Source: Ophthalmolycus amberensis
Taxonomy: Eukaryota > Chordata > Actinopteri > Perciformes > Zoarcidae
Assembly: GCA_024529925.1 (NCBI GenBank)
Contig: JAFEUB010001797.1
Coordinates: 1,844,501 to 1,908,500, forward strand
Reading direction: 5' to 3'
DNA length: 64,000 bases
Both the position numbers and the translations under genes were made by a program. Of the stretch, positions 23,400 through 37,905 are shown piece by piece (within the stretch, counting starts at the first letter, position 1; each line of letters starts with the position of its first letter). The notes beneath the pieces are model-generated. The model saw only the letters and a list, made by a program, of their open reading frames with translations, was not told the origin of the DNA and did no database searches.

Positions 23400-26300
23400 C
23401 ACATCAGATGACACAAACGTTTGCTGCAACTTTGTGTGTCGGCTGCAAGAGAGAGCAATTTATTCAAAATATAAATGGTAATTGTTATTATATTGTTATA
23501 AAGTAGAAATCCAGACCTGAAGCATAATAACCCTGTTCAACAAGATGGCACAGGGTTCACTCCATTTGTCTAGACAGTGATGGTACATTTTTAATAGGCT
23601 AAAATAGTACATACCCACCAAACCGCAGTGGGAAAAATCAAAGACAAGAATAGGTACCTGCACACAGGAATCAATGTCACTTTTCAGTCATGTAATATGA
23701 TTTATTTAATATTTGCTTCTAGCAATCTTTCGTCCAAGTGCAGTGACCTGCTTGAGTCTTGTCGTCACCGCGAGTTTGTTTTTTTGCTTTCGCTTCATAA
23801 GTCATGGATTATTACCTCCAGGCCGTCACTGTGGGCTCAACAACAACATTTACCCCCCATGATACCTCCCTTTGCACAAGCATGCATCCCCCCTTTTTTC
23901 TTTACAGAAGAGCCCATGTTGTTCTTCTGCGACACACAGCTCACTACTGTAAAGTGCTCTGTGGTGGCCTGAGATCCCCATTGTATGTGCGGATCGTCGA
24001 GCGGAGACTGTTTTCCCAGCTGTCTCGGGCATGAGAGAACCACAGAGAAGTGACGGATCCGTATCCCCGAGGATTAGCTTGCAGAAGACATCCTGGTGTT
24101 GAGCGGGAGCGGATTTAAAAGCACTTTGCTGATAATAATGCAACTCTGAAGTTGGCAGACCGGGGAGGAGGACTCGAGAACCCTTTGGGAAGAAAGAGCA
24201 GATGAAGGGAAAAAAAAAAGTTCTCTGCTGGAGGAAAGAAAACACAACCTCATCCCTGCACTCTTTGAACTATCGGAACCACCTGCTCTCTCCTAAAACA
24301 ACTTGTCTGGCTTTTTATTATTTCTCTGCTCACCGCTGTAACACATGCTCGCATGGAGCAATGATTCATGTGTTGCTCAAGAGGAATTCTCGTGGATGTT
24401 TTGTTCATGCGGTCACATTCCCCACGGTGAAGCTCTACATTAAAGGGTTTTAGTTTTGTTGATGTTATGACATGTGAAATGTGTGTCATATACTCCCTGC
24501 ATATGAGATATTCTCCGGCAGTTAAGTTTGATTTGAATTGCACTTTGGGAAGCAAGCGCGGGGACATCTTGGAATAATTGCTAATACTAAGTGTACTTAA
24601 GTGTAAAGGGAGACTTGTAGGAATCATTTGAACAGGAAAGAACTGAAAAAATATAGATTCAAATATAGTTACACAATAATCAGCCTATATTAAAAATGCT
24701 TTCTTAAACCTTAATTTTGAATGCCAACCCCACATTCATGTTATTACTTCTCTCCACAACTTTCTCAATATTTTGCCCAAACTTGAGCAATGCGGCTCAA
24801 AGTTTGTTTTCAAAGCTCTCTGTTGTGGGCGTCTAGACATCTCAATCAGCAATGATACGCAGGCTGTCAGTAAGAGATATGTTCATCCATTGCATTCATC
24901 ACAGCGGGCATCAAAAGCCCCCCGACAGCCGCCTCCGTCACACCACAGGTGGAGGATACGCTGTGAAATGGCACCATTGTCATCTCTCCGAACCATCTGC
25001 CTCACTTTCTCCAGCCCCCCCTCCCTACCCCTCTTCCACTGCCACTTGTTGTCATCACAGAGCAGCCACAATGGGCTGTCACCTTGTAATGAACCCCGAG
25101 GGTGCAAGGCACTGATTTAAAGTCCCATTACCGTCACAATGCCGAGGGACTGTAGGAATGATCGCTGAGGTGCGGCGGTTTGCTGGCTCCGAGCACAGAT
25201 GGTGCTTTTTCACACAGTAAATGTTAACCGGGGTAAACTGTGCAGAGACTGTCGGACAATACGGGTTAAAAGCGTGCGCCACAACAGATTGCTGTTCGTC
25301 CCTTTTCTCATTCTGGTCAGTAAAGTTCTCCAAGAATCTGTTTTGATGAGTTATTTCTGGAAAAACAGATAATAAAGCTGCAATATTCTGCACCACTGAA
25401 GTGGAAAATGAAAACAGGCTTTGGAATTAATGCATTATAGAGCATCTATAAAAAATGCAGGTATGTCATCAACATGCACAAACCCCCTTTGTAGCAAAGG
25501 GGAGAAAAAAAAAAGGAACACAACTTCTGTTCTGGCCGATTGTGTTGACTCTTGTTGCCCAAGCTGCCCCGTGTCTTCGCTCTCCCCATGCGAGCGGTGT
25601 TTGAAAAGGCAGCGAGCAGCGTGAGGCCGGAGCGACTATGTCCGCTCGTGTCACATGGCTCTTTTCATCTCTCCATGCTGCCATTACGGCAGGGCAGGGG
25701 CTGAAGGGCACCACGGTGGCAAAGCATGCTGGGATACATGGACTGTGAGTCACTCTCCCGCCGGCGTAAAAAGTGTTGGCGGCACTTGTTGCTAGGGCAC
25801 GCTGGCAGCTGCTTCAGCGCTGCGTGGTAACCGACCTATGGGGCATTAGTTCTGGTCAGACCCCTGTAGGATGTTATTCAGCACCTGCATTTTAATTCTT
25901 CATCTGTATTCAAATGGAGGACTATTGTAGGCGGAAATGTGTGGTTGCTGTTTATCTGTTAGGTCTTAAAGTCAAACTGAGCCTCCATATTTGCAAGAAA
26001 ATAGTTTCTTGGTGTTTTGTTTTGCCGTGTACTTACCGAGCTACTCAGTCTGCGCCCGCTCAAGAGCCGCGCTGCCGATGTGTGTGTGTGTCATCATGGA
26101 GACGCCTACTGTAGCCGGAACTACCACAGAAGCTGTTTTGAGTACTTTTCCAGGTGTCTTTTCTGTCTGTGGACAGATTTTGTCACTGCGATAGCATCAC
26201 AACCGTGCAAGATGTATTCGCAAAACTTTACAGGTGTGTACAGTCGAGATCACTGTGAAGGCGATCACTGTGAAGGCCAAGTTCAAAGAACGATATAGTG

Positions 26301-28427
26301 CGAGCAAGGGCGCCAGAAGTAAGGGGGGTACAAAGTGTCGGATTTGGTGTCTCGGCTGGTGTGCAAGATGTTCTCAAGTTACGATCTGGTTACTTCTTAC
26401 TGAAACCACTTGGCTAGGGGACAGAATGTGGTCCAGGTAAATGAGTTACTAGTGTAATCAGTGCTAACATTAGCAAGCTAGGCTAACTAGCTTCGACTTT
26501 CCATATGGAATACAAGCTTGATGGGTCCACCAAAATACTGAGGGAGGTGAAATATTGGGTTAATCGCTAACATTATCTGGACCCGTTGTAAAGAGCGAAA
26601 AGCGTCATGTATTTCAGTTTGTAGTCCGATCTCCAGCCAGTAGCACGCCATGTAAACAGTGCGTTTCCAAGCAATGCTGGCTCTCAGTTGTCAATTAATG
26701 TAATGGGAAACGCAGAAGCTCCATTTTTAGACGCTGTTTCCAAAAATATGTCCAAAAATGTCCTGTTTTGGAAAACTAAACAACATACGCAATAGCTGCA
26801 GTATCATTAAAGTTTATATGTCCTCACCCAAAAAGTGAGAGAGATTTAAAATATCACTTCGACTAAGACTGGGATTTCCGCTGTTCTCTGTGATGGACAT
26901 GCTACGTGGGGATTTTCAAACAAAAACAGCCAAGGATTACACACGCTGAGCTTGTCCCATCACTCACCCTCCAGGATGAAGAAACATTCGGATCAAACAC
27001 AATATCATGTCTCAGCTTTCCCCTAAGAATCGGCGAAGTGACTTGTGGGCGCGATGGGAAAGGTGTTGCGTTACACGCGGAGAGACGTCTGTTTGAAGCG
27101 GAGTGTCGCCACAGATTTGTTCACGAGGTTGGTGGTTTACATTAAGCAGCTTGATTAGTATATCTAATCGTCACGGCTGCCAGTTTTTTGTTTCCGGGAC
27201 CGTTCTGGTTTTACAAGTTTTTTTTCTTTTGCCTCGTTTGGTGAAATTAGCCACATCTTCCTGCTAACCTGCCATCATTTCACTACTTGCCCCAACAATG
27301 TTCCCTCTCTGTTCGAAACCCCCGTCTTAATCCTCCATGCCTAGACATGGCAATTCACTAAACAGTGCGAGTAAATCAATCAGACACATCTCAGGCACTC
27401 TGCCCTGCCGGAGAGAAATACAGATGGAAAAAAAAAATCAGATGCCAAAAATGTTTGTCCCTCAAAAACACAGTGCATCTGTCCCATCAAGGACATTTGA
27501 GCCAGAACATCAAACCAAATGATCAGCTTAAGGCTGCCTTTTAGCCACTGGCTTGACCTTTTTATGGAAACAAAGTGATGAGCTCCGGACGTGCTGAGTT
27601 CACACTGCGAACGAGGCCATGAAAAAAAATGGTGCATCCTGCACAACACTAGCCAGCTCATCCGGCATGCGGTCCCAGCTGGCATGGAGGCAATATGAAA
27701 CACATAAACCCTTCTGATATTAACGACTCTGTCGAGCTGAAAGCCTCTGATGCTATTCGGAGATAGGCGCTAAATGTCCCTGAGTACTGAGAACACAACA
27801 TTATATGCATTCATATAAATATCCTCTCGTCTCTGCACCAGGCAGCCTGTCCTTGAGTTCCCATGAACATAATAAAGAGGTGGGCCTCTTGTAACTCAAT
27901 ACCCAGATATTGCCTGCAGTGGTGGCGCCGAGAGATGAAATGAAATCGGAACAAGGTGATGACAATGATGCCACTTGTGGTCGAGTTGGAGACTTAAGGA
28001 TCCATTCCCCTCATATTTCAAACCCCCCACCCCACCACCCACCCTCTAATCTTCCCTGTCCCTCTTTAGCCTCCCCTTGGCACTCCTTGACATTACTGGT
28101 AATAATAATAATCAAAACCCAAGTGCTTCAAACAAGGCAATCATGACACTCATTACAGCAACTGGTAAATCAACAGGACATTAAAAAGGAACAGATGATG
28201 AGATGAAGCAAGATTAAAAAACAAAATCCGGGAGAAAACACTAAATCAAATATGAGCGTTTAAGTACAGGTGGTCACTGTTTATTCCAATTGGTAATTTC
28301 AATTAAGTATACAGTTCGTTGTCATTGAATATGCAGTTTGTTCACTTTATATGCGAATTTTAGTGATCGTATCACCGATTATCTTTTACTGATCAAAGTT
28401 GACCGCACGCTGTATATGCAACAAAGT
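23400..28427. other. no gene recognised
   Basis: Only short ORFs. A 15-bp tandem duplication, GATCACTGTGAAGGC, occurs at 26,248-26,277. The stretch 26,000-26,900 has several odd features (GCTAAC-type words at 26,463-26,490, TTCCATATGGAA near 26,500) and may be an old unclassified repeat. Confidence 0.4.
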
Positions 28428-28664
28428 AGGGCTGTTATATTACATTTTCACTACACGATTATCACGGCCAAATAATTCATAATAACACATTATCATGATA
28501 TCTACACACATTTTGTCAGTCAGGGTGTAGGGACGTGAAAGAGTCTGTAACCATAACTCTACATTAACAATGATTCAAGAGGCGCTGGACGATCATACTG
28601 TATGCATCATTAACATGATATCAATATTTAGTTATCGTCAATACTGCTATATCGTGACACCCTT
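28428..28664. repeat. MITE-like repeat with AGGGYTGT ends
   Basis: It starts AGGGCTGTTATATTA and ends, on the opposite strand, AGGGTGTCACGATATAGC, so the termini are imperfect inverted repeats. The interior has ACACGATTATCACGGCCAAA, ATAACACATTATCATGATAT and further runs of ATCGT/ACGAT. This resembles a small non-autonomous DNA transposon known to me from fish. No target-site duplication is evident. Confidence 0.45.
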
Positions 28665-31600
28665 AAACTGAATTATTACAACAGGATCATTCATGGATTT
28701 TGCTGTCTTTCTATGTTTGCAACCAGCAGTTAACCGTTAGATCACAGCTGAACCGAGCTTTCAGTCACCAATGAGGGGGAGCTCCAGTTCTACACGCTTC
28801 AGATTGGGTCAGTGATACAAAGTCAAGGGTTTTGTTTTATAAATTGATTGATCACATACCTTAAATTCAGAATCTATGGTTCAAGATTGAATTTAAAGAA
28901 ATACGGTCCAAACTCTGGAACAGACAAAAGACCTTTTGCTTCAGGATCTCACACAAGACAGGGGCTTAAATGTGGTCGGGCATCCCCAACAGCCAGACCC
29001 CCTAATCAGTTTTTAAGACGAGCCAAGACTCTGTCATCTCTGGGGGGTCCCAAACATCCTATAACGCCCAGATCTGTCACACACCTGCCACTGTCTTTTA
29101 TAGGGGCCGAGAGGCAGCTCGTTCACTGGATCTGTGGCGATGAGACCAGTTATCAGACCCTCCTGCAGCACTTCAATAACAACGCCAGTGTCGGATTCCC
29201 CTTCAGCAGCACACTACACATGGATGGGGGGCAATCAAAGGCCACTCTTCGACATTAGGGGAGATTGGCCTGGATTTAACCCTCGCCTGTTCCTCTCTCA
29301 AGAGCCTGCAACAGACTGCAAACTCGCAGCGAGCCAGTGTCCGATTTCTCTGCTAGTTTACCCTCTGAACTGTGAGGACGGATGGAAGGGGAGCTTAGCC
29401 TCTTATCGAGACCTCCAGGGACGGGTAGCACTAGAGCTGGATGGGCCCTAGAGGTCCTTGATTTCATTTCATGCCGGTTAAGAGTCGGCCTTTGTTGTCT
29501 CGTTGTTTCTGTTGATTCCTGTGTGGGAATTCCCCCCAAACAGCAAAGGAACCATGTGGCTTATTATTACTTGTTTGAGACAGATTTATTTGTTGAATGT
29601 AGAGCAGGCTTGTGTCTGACAAACGTATGTTTTTTTTTTTTTTAGATCAGATGTAAAAACTGGTTAATGGGCCAATTCACCGAAATGACTAAAAAACCAA
29701 ATTGTCTCACTTGCCTGTAGTCATGTGACCATGCAGGCAGTTTATGTGCCCAGAACTTGAGTTATCTGTCCCTGAGATGTTCTGCTGCCGCCCCAATCCA
29801 TCGAGGTGAGTGGAATTTCATCTGCAATGGAAAAATGAAATTGCCATGCACATTTCAGGATTGAAATTATGATAGGAAAAGTATGAAGTGACTGAGGTTT
29901 GGTTATTGCCCATCGGTGAGGTATGTTTTCACAAGTGGTTTCACTTTTTTATTAAAAAGTACTGTTATTACTGTTACTTCATTTGCAAATACATTTTTCT
30001 TGATTTTTCCTCTTAAGAAGTTTCACTTCTCGTGATAAAATGTACGTCTTGTGGACAGTGAATAGTGAGCATGGATTGTCGTCCCAGAAAATGTGAACGG
30101 AAATGTATTAAATCTGATTTTGTATGGGACAATATAATCACACAGACATCAATTTCAGCTGATTTCCCGCCAGTGGAAATACATGTCTGACCAATTACAT
30201 CCCTTTGTGGCTTGCTGCCAAAATGTGTTGTACGAGAAACACGGGCGAGTATCTGAACAACCAACTGAGGGCAACGTATGTCTTGAGGACACCTAGCAGC
30301 AGGAATACAATGAAGATGGGGCTGATATGCACTTGCTAAGGTTATATGTTGGTAAAGGGGCTAGCCACAGCAGCTAGCGTTAGCGTAGAATTTGGGGTCT
30401 GATTAGAGTCTGTATTTAACTTGAGCCTATTTGACATTTTCTGTCTGGAGGTTTTTATTGTGTGGAGTGGACATTGGCACCATATAAAATAAGGGTTTGG
30501 GGTTTTTTTGTACTGTAAATGGAACATGTCAACATGGTGTCCATGTCCTGCGTAGCATTTTCGCATTGCGCTGATGACAAAGGACTTCTCTTCTCTTGAT
30601 ATAAACCAATGTTTTTACTCTATCTGCTCTGAAGTGTACTACGGAGACTGTTCAGAGTACATTGGCCCCGATTAGTGACGAAGCAGTGCAGGATTTGCTC
30701 AAATTAGCTCAAATTGGGGAGAATGTCAAGGAAATCATTATCGCCTCCTGTTGCCCAGAGTGCGGTGCCACGGTCGATCATCAGCGCTCCGCTCTGCCAA
30801 CACGTCTAGTTGCCCACCAAGCACAACATTGCCCTATTAGCTCCACATCGCTGGGAGATGTGTGTAGCTTTTCTTTCCGAATATCACTCATGTACCTGTT
30901 TTCTCAGCAAAATGGGCGATGAGAGGAGGAATTACCGTGGAATTATTTTGGCATGTTGTACTCGCTCTAAAATCTCCGTGGCTGACATTTAAGAGCACAC
31001 GCCAATGCTAAATTACGGGTGACAGTCAGAGAAAATGGTGAACCCAGACTGGTTGCTGTATTTGAATTGGACTGTGTTGCCGTGAAACCAAGACCTTTTA
31101 AGCAACGCTGACAAATCCCACCTTTAGCCAGCCACAGATGGCATAGCAATCCACCCACGCAATGAATGAAAAAGTAGGTGTTGAGCCCAAATATCCCGTG
31201 TCTAGGACTATTGCCATTCCGGCGAGGAGACAGTGACAGCCAAGCTAAACAACAAAACTACACTCAGCATTAGCCACGCTGAAATTGCCACTACTGAAAA
31301 TGTCCCTCCTGTGCAGTTACAAATTACTCCATGTTTCGCTCTAAAAATCTCATGACTTCTCGATGACTGCAGCAACTTAATTTATATTCACTTTGACCCA
31401 ATGAGCAGCTTCAGATAAACAAACACCCCTCGCCTTCAGTCGCATTATATAGATCAGCACGAGCAGCTAATTGAAAAAGAAATTGATGTCCTCTTTGGGT
31501 TGTGTTCAATGACTTTCTGTGCAATCAGATAATTCTTCTGTTCTCTCTGAGCCCTTAATCCACTTGGCTTTGGTCTGCTGACCAAGCCTGAGTCAGGCTC

Positions 31601-31718
31601 TTTCTCTGAGCTGAAAGCAGCTTCACAATTACAAAAATATTTATTTTTCCGCAATTCCTCTCATTTGGCTTCACGCTCTCCCGCTTGGCAGAATTAATCC
31701 ACCACATAGAGTAAGTAG

Positions 31719-31752
<34 letters not shown>

Positions 31753-32802
31753 GTGGGTGTTTCACTCTTGTCATTTAGGCCCACGACGGTGTTACTGGGG
31801 GCAAAAAAAAAGAGAAGAACTCGCCGTACTTTTAATTTGCAGAGAAATTCAAACATACACGGTCTTGTGAACCCCGCAGCCTTCTTTTTCAAAGTGTGCT
31901 TTCACCGTCATACAGTAAGTGCTCGGGAAGCAGGGATATAATTCATAACTCATTTACAACCTGGCTCATAAGATCAGGATGACTCGGAATTTATGACGGG
32001 GCCATTATTCTTATTAGGCTTGTAAAAGAAGGCATTAGCCCACGCCAGGCATTAGTACAATTCACTTTACCTAACAAGGGGCAGGCTGAGGTGAGAGAAC
32101 AGTTACACTCAATCAGAGCTCTACAAGGTGATGGCAGGATGCCCAACTTCATAACTAGTATGAAGTGCTCTAAAGTGATAAATGGGACTAATTTTATAAG
32201 CTTTAAAGGGGAAATGGCAGGTAAGGAGCGCAGCAGAAGCTGAAGTTTCTTAGGGAGAAGCTTCCAAATTTGACCAAGTATGAACAGCTGATTGCGTGCG
32301 AGGGAAGACGAGCAGCATCTCATCACCGCACGTCAAATTGAACTCAAGCCCCTTCCATCCATGAGATAATGACGCAAGACTAAATAAAATAAACAAAGTG
32401 AAGGAGCTCCGATCCCCCACTCGACTGCCCCACGCGGATCCCGATTCTGCACGGCGGCTTTAGGAAATCCGGCTGTCCCGGGGTGTGTCAAATCCCACAC
32501 GGAGGACCCCGGAGGAGTGAAGAGCACAGGCCCGGTTTCTTTGATTTTCGCTTCGTATGACACGGTTCTCACATGACCTGATAACTTTGCAGCCTCTGTC
32601 AGACAGCTGGGCCGAGCCCGGGCCATGTAGAGGAGGGAACAGGTGGGAGGAGGCCACGTCATTGGAAGAGATATGGAACCAGTAGCTGTCTGTGAGGAGG
32701 TCTGGAGAGGAACTGCTGGCAGCACGGAGCAAATATGATAGCTGAGGAGCCAATTATTTGATTTACACTTGGGATTTGGAAAGAATCTGTGTGGATGGAA
32801 TA
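28665..32802. other. no gene recognised
   Basis: Open frames up to 136 codons (28,848-29,258, plus) are present without splice context or recognisable domains. AGCTAGCGTTAGCG occurs near 30,373. Confidence 0.4.
31721..31749 (+). repeat. (GT)n microsatellite
   Basis: About 14 uninterrupted GT units. Confidence 0.95.
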
Positions 32803-33094
32803 GCGCTGCAAGTAACGATTATTTTCATGATCGAGATGAATCATCGTTTGGTCTTTAAAATGTATAAAGATAGTGAAAAATGTCCAAAATGTTTCTCCAA
32901 GTCCAAGGTGATGTCTTTGAATGTCTTGTTTTGATAATCCAAAACCCCAAATATATTCTGTTTAATATGATGTAAAACAGAGAAAAGCAGGAAATCTCCA
33001 CATTTAAGAGGCTGTAAACTGAATTTGACATAATTTAATTATTACATTTATCAGAATAGTTGTGATTATTTTTCTGTTACTCAATTGTTTCAAA
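32803..33094. repeat. MITE-like teleost repeat (GCTGCAASTAACGATTATTTTC type)
   Basis: The sequence runs GCTGCAAGTAACGATTATT, ATCATCGTTTGGTCT, AGTGAAAAATGTCC, CCAAGGTGATGTCTT, TGTCTTGTTTTG, CCAAAACCCCAAATATATTC, AAAGCAGGAAATC and AATAGTTGTGATTATTTTTC. This phrase order matches a very abundant teleost non-autonomous repeat. The copy is near full length but diverged. Its ends are degenerate, so I set the boundaries by similarity rather than by clean inverted repeats. Confidence 0.7.
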
Positions 33095-34254
33095 AGATTG
33101 AGCCAATTGGAAATCATGGGATTCATCAACCTTGGTCTTACACTTATATTTCATAACATTTTACTCCCCATCTCTGCTGTAGAGACTTTAGAGACTTGGT
33201 CTTTATTACTACTTAAATTTTACCGAATAATTTCAGTTTACTAATAAATATTGTCTGTATTAACAATGTATCAAATGACCATATGTAATGTGAAAGGAGT
33301 GGCTCATAGTGCAGAGATGCCTCGTTTCTGAGATGCGTGGCTGGAACATAATCGTGAGTTTGGTTTCATTTCGGCTCAGTGTGAGTCTTTACTGCGTGTT
33401 GTCGTCCTTTACTGTCGCCCTAGTGTCTCTCATGTCTGTCGGTGTTTCATCGAGGGTGGAGCTTTGTGCATCGTGAATCAAATCAAACTGTGAGGCCGGT
33501 GAAGATTCACACCTCTACTCGGCTCTGCTGTTCCCTTGAGGACGATAACGTCGGGTTGACAACAGCAGAATTTCCCTTTGAAGCTAAATGTTAAGCTCGG
33601 TGAAACATTCAGACCACAACCCTGAAGGGGAATGTTAACAACTGGATATAACGTTTCACCAAAAGCAATTAATTAGTGTGTTTGGTGTCATACAGCTGTC
33701 TAACCTCCAGGCCAAGGTATTAAATTCAGGATGACTGCAGCTATCGAGTGCATCCAGGAGGGAATGTTGTCCGCTTATAGGCACTGTTATGTGGGGAAAT
33801 ATTCTTTATTAGGTTCCCAAGGGTGCAAACACCATTAAGGAATATGGATTCCATCCCACTCACGCCATCATCAAATCCACCAAGAATCAAATTAACATCT
33901 GTTGTTGTTTTACTTCAATTTGCCACATACATAAAAGTGTCGTAAAATTCCGAAGGGTCCGCTTTAGGCACAAAGGATGTAAATGTTTTGCTCAGGAAAA
34001 CGTCAAATTGAGGCAGAACCGATGCTGCGATGCGATGCGTTTCCCCAGTGACAGTCTCTAATGGTTTTGTGGTGAGACGTTAGTCCATCATCTCCAGCAG
34101 GCACCGCCTCTGGATCTCCTCATTGATCCCACACAAAACAAATGGCAATCTCTCCGACAGCGGGACACAATGCTTCATCCTGCCCCGATCCATTAACCCC
34201 TATCAGAAAGCTCCGGCACTGAAGATGGAAAGCGTTGATGTCCCACTGATAGAC

Positions 34255-34335
34255 TGAAGAGAGAGGAGAGAGAGAGAGAGGGGTGGGGTGGTGGAAAAAG
34301 GTGCTGTGTAAGGAGAGAGAGAGAGAGAGAGAGAA
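34255..34335 (+). repeat. two GA-rich blocks
   Basis: GA repeats at 34,255-34,280 and 34,312-34,334 are separated by GGGGTGGGGTGG. The region stays purine-rich to about 34,410. Confidence 0.85.
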
Positions 34336-36379
34336 AAACAGGGAAGCTAGGATTGTATGTGCGGAAAAAAGTATGCAGAGAGAAGAGGAGAGAGACGAGG
34401 GTGAAGAATAAAGCTGATATAATGGGAAAATAAGGTTCTGCTGCACCACTCGACTAATCCTCAAACTACATCACCCCCAGCAATAAGCAACCGTTTGAGC
34501 TAGAGAGTCAAATCCCTCTTCTAACACTGGGAATTGTGCAGCAAAAACTAATTAAAAAAACCCACCTATTTATGTCCACTTGTTAGTCAGATGTCGTCAC
34601 CTCAGTGTAGACGAATGTGCTGCTCTGAGAGACACTGTAGTAAGAGGACCTTTGAGTTTAAATGAATATGTTTAATACAGTTTCCAAAGGTGAAGTATGA
34701 AGTTCCACGCTGAAACGATGTAGTTAGATTCAACCTTTTATTGAATGATGCAGCATCATCACAACATTAGGTGGATGTGCTGTGGTATAAAGTATAAGCC
34801 GAGGCAAATAACACACATTTCGTGTTGTAAATTTAAGCATTTTTAAGCTTAATCTAATGGTAAACTTTTGCACACTGCTCACTTAAAAAAAAAAAAGACC
34901 TGCGTGTATTTTGCACACAACAGTTCAGACCACAGCCTCGGAAAGAAACAGCTGCCATGGCTAAACTGAGGTTATAATCAGGCTTTAAATTGGGCAGTGT
35001 GTTCCTGGCTTACTGGAAGGACGGTAGCACCAGGGCCCACCGCGCACGCCTGCAGGTTGGGGAGAAGTCAGTGGGTCTTCATTAAAGCCGAACCGCAGAG
35101 TGAGGAGGAGGGAGGCCTCGCTCCCCCCCTTCTCTCTGGGCTGCGTTGGCTTTGTCAGCCCTTCTTTGTAATTAGAACAGACCTCCTCCTCCCACTGTAA
35201 TTAACAGCAATAGGATGTGTGCTGTAATTCAGCCTCCTGCTTTGTCATGCTGATATGTTTCTGGGCCGGGGGCCGACGCTGGGTGGGCCACATCTCATGC
35301 TGCTGCAGCGTGACAATATGGACGTTTTTCTTAACACAATCGCCCATTTGTTTGCTCGTTTTGGGAAATCAACAATAGCAGTGAGCGTGTAGACTATAGC
35401 CACATATGCTGTCTTTTGATTATGTGGTTGTACAGATTAAAGCCTGCAAAATATAGCGTAATTAGTTAGAATAAACATGGTGGCCATAAATATTTAAATA
35501 TGCAGGTGCAGGGGAAGGAGAATAAGTAACTTTTCTTATTCAATTATTTAAATAAGCAAAGTCATTTAAATAATTATAAAATAACTACGGTTATACAATT
35601 AGAGGGAAAATGGGGGGAATGGGTTGGCAGTTATTGCAATAATGTTGGTTGTGGTATCATTTATTATGAAATTTTAAAAAATAACCTTGGGAAATGATAA
35701 TGTGAAAGGTTTCTAAATATTGAGATTGCTGGGCAACACAACATGAGCTTTTTATGAGCTGGCTGTTGTGAAAAGACACTCAGCCCGTTGGTCCCCTGCC
35801 TGTACCAGGTAATTAAAAAACTACTTACTGCACAGAATCGTTCATTTCAGAGACCCCTTAACCCCCCAAATGCAAATGTATTACTCCCTTATTCACTGCA
35901 TTCCCTTATTCCCTTACCTACCAGTAGACACACAGTAAGTCTTTTTCTTTGGGGTACTTCATATGCACAAAACATTTACACTGTGCAGGTTATAATCTAA
36001 AGCGTCAGTGATACTGAAGTGACTTCACAACCCTGAATTTGATTGAAAGCCTCTGCTCTCTGTGTCGGAGTTGCTTATTGTTTAAAAAGTCGCGGTCAGG
36101 TCTTAGCGGGTCAGAGCCAACCCGAGGTCGACCAATGTCACGATCCTGTGGTACCCCAGTTACTCCATCAGTCTGATGCCTGTTAAATGGCTTCCAGCTG
36201 CACAGAGGTAGACGCAGCCCCAGGTCATGCAGTGGTAAAGGGGGTGGGGAGGGTTTGATTGGAGGTGAAGAAGAGTTGTGACATACTTAAGTAGCCAAGA
36301 CATCAGCGTAGACTGGGCGAGCTTATCATACCGCTCTCACAGATCACTTGTTCAGAAAGGGCGCGTCTATTTATTCTCA

Positions 36380-37040
36380 ACTGATGAGTGGGAACAAATG
36401 CTCCTCTGCGATTCGGCGCTGACAAGTCGAGACGTAGATGGCTGCCGTCAGATGTCCTCTATATGCGTCTTCTGTTTTTTTTTGATGTGGTCGACGAAGA
36501 GGACAGGGAGACCCGGGCCGGTGCGTTTGATGCCGCGGGGACGTCTTCGTCAACACGATGCGGCCGTGTTTTATGTACCGCGGTAGATCGTTACTCTCCG
36601 GCCGTCCTTCAGTGAGCTCAAAATTACAAAACCCACCTCTGAAGAACTCATCCCCCGTCTCGCCCGCTCAATCTTGTCACTCTCCAAACAAGACTATGAT
36701 TGGATATTTTTAACCTGTTTGTCCAAAGGTCCTTGGCATATTGAGGGAAGAGAAAAAAAAAGAGACATGATTGGGAAGAAAGATGAGCCGTCATCGAAAC
36801 ACATTTGTGTCAGCCGGTGTCCGATGTGTTGCAGTAATCTATGGGAGCACTTACGTCTGTGACATGAAGGGGCATTCATCACGGTCCTCCTCAGTCTGTG
36901 GCAGGAGGACGCCCGGCAGAAGAATTTCAATGCGACACTCGGCCAATACATCACGGGGGACGTCCCTCCGCGGCGTGGCGAGGCACGTTCCAACACATCC
37001 ACCTCGGCGTGATGAGGACCCTCAGTGTTGACATCAGGAT
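36380..37040. other. CpG-rich region without recognised gene
   Basis: Several CpG-dense stretches (around 36,490-36,600 and 36,900-36,990) contain short ORFs on both strands. On the minus strand a frame including DVLAECRIEILLPGVLLPQT ends at GAC|GTAAGT near 36,865. No acceptor of good quality precedes it. I cannot assign a product. Confidence 0.2.
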
Positions 37041-37786
37041 GCACCAACACTGCCCTCTCTAACGTTCCAACTAAGTCAACAAGGATCGGGCTCAGAAAGA
37101 GGTCGAAGCATTAAAAACACACCTCTAAAACTTTGGAAATGAAGGTGTCCATTATGTTGGAGTGGTAAACCCCAAGAAAGAGCGGGCACAGGTCAGAGGC
37201 CGTAAACATGTGTGTTGAAATGCCTACGTCTAGACAACATGGGATAGTAAAGCAGTGGCTGTAAGCCAGGTAAACATTAACTGGAGCTCCAACACACAAA
37301 CCTATTTTTGTTCAAGCCAAAGACTGGAAAAGCACTTATCTCTGTAAATGGCACAATATCATTTTCCACCTTCCTGGGAGTTTTTTATTACAGCTCAGGG
37401 ACTCTGGGGTGCTAATTAAAATGGAGTACCTTCAACTACCTTTTTTTTTTAACATTCTATAAACCAGAATCTCTGCTCTCTTTGTCTTCTTGTATGGTAG
37501 ACTGTGTTTTCTCCATTAGTCAACATAACTCTGCCAATAGCTTTCAGATCTCTGGGAGCAACGTGTGATACATTGTTTTAACATGCTTTGAGAGTTCAAA
37601 TAGTGGGTCAATGATGAGTGATACCATGAGTTACTATAATGAAGGTATTCATTCTGAATGTCTACTTTCTTTTTTAAGGAACCGGCAGTTTGTGTTTGAG
37701 TTTCAGGGATCCAGCTTTCCTGAAGGACTGTTAATTGTTTGTGTTGTCATTGTAATGTGACTGAAAGTTCAGTTACTTTCTTTGTA

Positions 37787-37905
37787 GACCTTATATAAGA
37801 AGTAGACGTGGTCACGATGACGTAAGGCTGCCCCCTGAAAGTCGATTAGTCAAATCATCCAACGGTGGCCCCTCACTTTTGTTTGGTTTTTAGAGGCTAG
37901 ATCTA
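37787..37905 (+). repeat. possible fragment of a teleost repeat (TATATAAGAAGTAGACGTGG type)
   Basis: TTATATAAGAAGTAGACGTG followed by GTCACGATGACGTAAGGC resembles the start of a common fish repeat that in fresh copies reads GACGTAGTCACCGTGACGTC. The remainder is too diverged to follow, so the end point is a guess. Confidence 0.3.
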
